A stretch of DNA of 5,815 bases from the NCBI GenBank assembly GCA_947175005.1, contig CAMWLD010000153.1:1-5815 (forward strand). Direction: 5' to 3'. The notes under the pieces are model-generated. The model was not told where the DNA came from, ran no database searches, and saw only the letters and a list, made by a program, of their open reading frames with translations. Position 1 is the stretch's first letter, and every line of letters starts with the position of its first letter. Positions 5,068 to 5,815 of the stretch are shown here, in pieces. This DNA is from an uncultured Ruminococcus sp. Lineage in GTDB: Bacteria > Bacillota > Clostridia > Oscillospirales > Ruminococcaceae. The translations under genes and the position numbers were made by a program.

Positions 5068-5815
5068 TCAGCGCTTACCGCTGCTTTTCAAATATGCAAA
5101 CATTGCCGCCCCTGCGGCGTTGTCACGGGAATATTCCGCCTCTCCGAAATATATCTGCGTCAGACTGCCAATGCGCTTTTTCAGCTTGCCGCCGATATAT
5201 TTGTTTGACATTACGCCCCCTGCAAATATTATTGGCAAGTCTCCGTAATTGCCAAGGGCATATTCCGTCATAAGGGCGATATTTTCTCCCACTGCGTCCA
5301 GCACAAAGCGTGCGGTGTTTTCGGGAGACTCTCCCTTTTCAATAAGCCTTTTCACTTCATTTTCATAACCCGACAGACAGCAGCTGCCGTCCTTTATTAC
5401 AGGCTTTATCTTAAACTGCTTGTCCGCCTTTTCCGAAAGCTCCTCCAAGGCGATACCGCAGGGAAATGCGAGACCCATCATGACCCCTGTCCTGTCAATA
5501 AGCTGCCCCGCTTTAAGGTCAAGGGAAGAGGAAATTTCCTTTATTTTTATGATGTTTTCATGGTCGGGGCTGCACAGCAGACAGTCGGTAGTGCCGCCGC
5601 TAACATGAAAGGCGATAAAAGGAGCTTCAAGCATATCAAGCCTCGCCGCCGAAAAAACCGCCGCAAGAATATGTCCCGCCTGATGAGAAAGCCTGTAAAA
5701 GGGATACCCTCCCGCCGCTGCCATACATTCTCCAAGCCCCTCCCCGCAAAGGAAACATGGCATATACGAGCCTTCCGTATCCCTCGGGCGAACACTTGAG
5801 GCAATGGCTTTGGGC
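5068..5815 (-). CDS. TsaD/Kae1-like (peptidase M22 family) protein, N-terminus beyond the window
   Basis: The frame is open to the window edge, so the ATG at 5763 is internal: the codons before it encode PRDTEGSYMPCF, a conserved family segment. The visible 248 residues correspond to roughly the last three quarters of a TsaD-like ASKHA-fold ATPase. Motifs (numbered from the first visible codon): metal-binding HQAGH (44-48), VSGGTTD (71-77), DLKAGQLIDR (99-108), GLAFPCG (114-120), AGGVMSN (198-204) and SRDNAAG (229-235). TsaD proper transfers threonylcarbamoyl to tRNA to make t6A, and the old name 'O-sialoglycoprotein endopeptidase' is misleading. Here SGGHT is replaced by SGGTT and the PGGP stretch by PCGI, so this is probably a paralog rather than the cell's essential TsaD. 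Two CxxC pairs (20/23 and 78/81) are unusual. It heads the visible gene row 37 bases before xseA. Function unknown; family assignment firm. Confidence 0.85.
   Translation of the reverse strand, partial: PKAIASSVRPRDTEGSYMPCFLCGEGLGECMAAAGGYPFYRLSHQAGHILAAVFSAARLDMLEAPFIAFHVSGGTTDCLLCSPDHENIIKIKEISSSLDLKAGQLIDRTGVMMGLAFPCGIALEELSEKADKQFKIKPVIKDGSCCLSGYENEVKRLIEKGESPENTARFVLDAVGENIALMTEYALGNYGDLPIIFAGGVMSNKYIGGKLKKRIGSLTQIYFGEAEYSRDNAAGAAMFAYLKSSGKR

Noticed and set aside
5761..5763. ATG at 5763 as the true start of the M22 protein
   Set aside because: The frame stays open to the window edge, and the codons upstream encode a conserved family segment (PRDTEGSY), so the gene is cut by the window and not started here.
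5547..5804. Minus-strand 85-codon frame overlapping the M22 gene
   Set aside because: The M22 frame shows the conserved HxxxH and SGG motifs over the same bases, so this is a shadow.
1..5815. CRISPR array, tRNA, insertion sequence or phage/defence genes
   Set aside because: No spaced direct repeats, cloverleaf-like sequence, transposase motifs or terminal inverted repeats were seen on either strand; almost every base is within ordinary housekeeping genes.

Overview
The window looks like a chromosomal housekeeping segment of a Firmicute, most likely class Clostridia and probably Ruminococcus/Oscillospiraceae-like. This rests on the gene order, the purine-rich Shine-Dalgarno sites, protein motifs of Clostridial type and a Cys-rich protein style. 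The taxonomic call is inference; no rRNA or other marker gene is present.

All seven recognisable genes lie on the minus strand, so transcription runs from right to left: a TsaD/Kae1-like (M22) protein (cut by the right edge), xseA, xseB, ispA, a divergent-PAP2 (DUF212/YuiD-type) membrane protein, dxs, and tlyA (cut by the left edge). Gaps are small: 37, 104, -1 (overlap), 50, 54 and 0 bases in order. The layout is that of one long operon or a chain of coupled transcription units. The tightest links are xseB/ispA (stop and start share one base, TAATG) and dxs/tlyA (TAA directly followed by ATG).

Functionally, xseA and xseB make the two subunits of exonuclease VII. dxs makes 1-deoxy-D-xylulose 5-phosphate, the entry point of the MEP isoprenoid pathway. 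ispA makes farnesyl diphosphate from the products of that pathway. The PAP2-like membrane protein between them is a plausible isoprenoid-phosphate phosphatase. tlyA encodes an S4-domain rRNA 2'-O-methyltransferase. The M22 gene is a divergent relative of the tRNA t6A enzyme TsaD whose role I cannot assign.

I found no mobile element, CRISPR array, RNA gene, phage gene or defence system, and no convincing previously undescribed system. The points most worth a second look are the divergent TsaD paralog, the unusual cysteine cluster in IspA, the PAP2-like gene sandwiched between two isoprenoid genes, and a short TTG-start frame with a strong Shine-Dalgarno site in the xseA-xseB gap. The two edge genes are incomplete only because the window ends.
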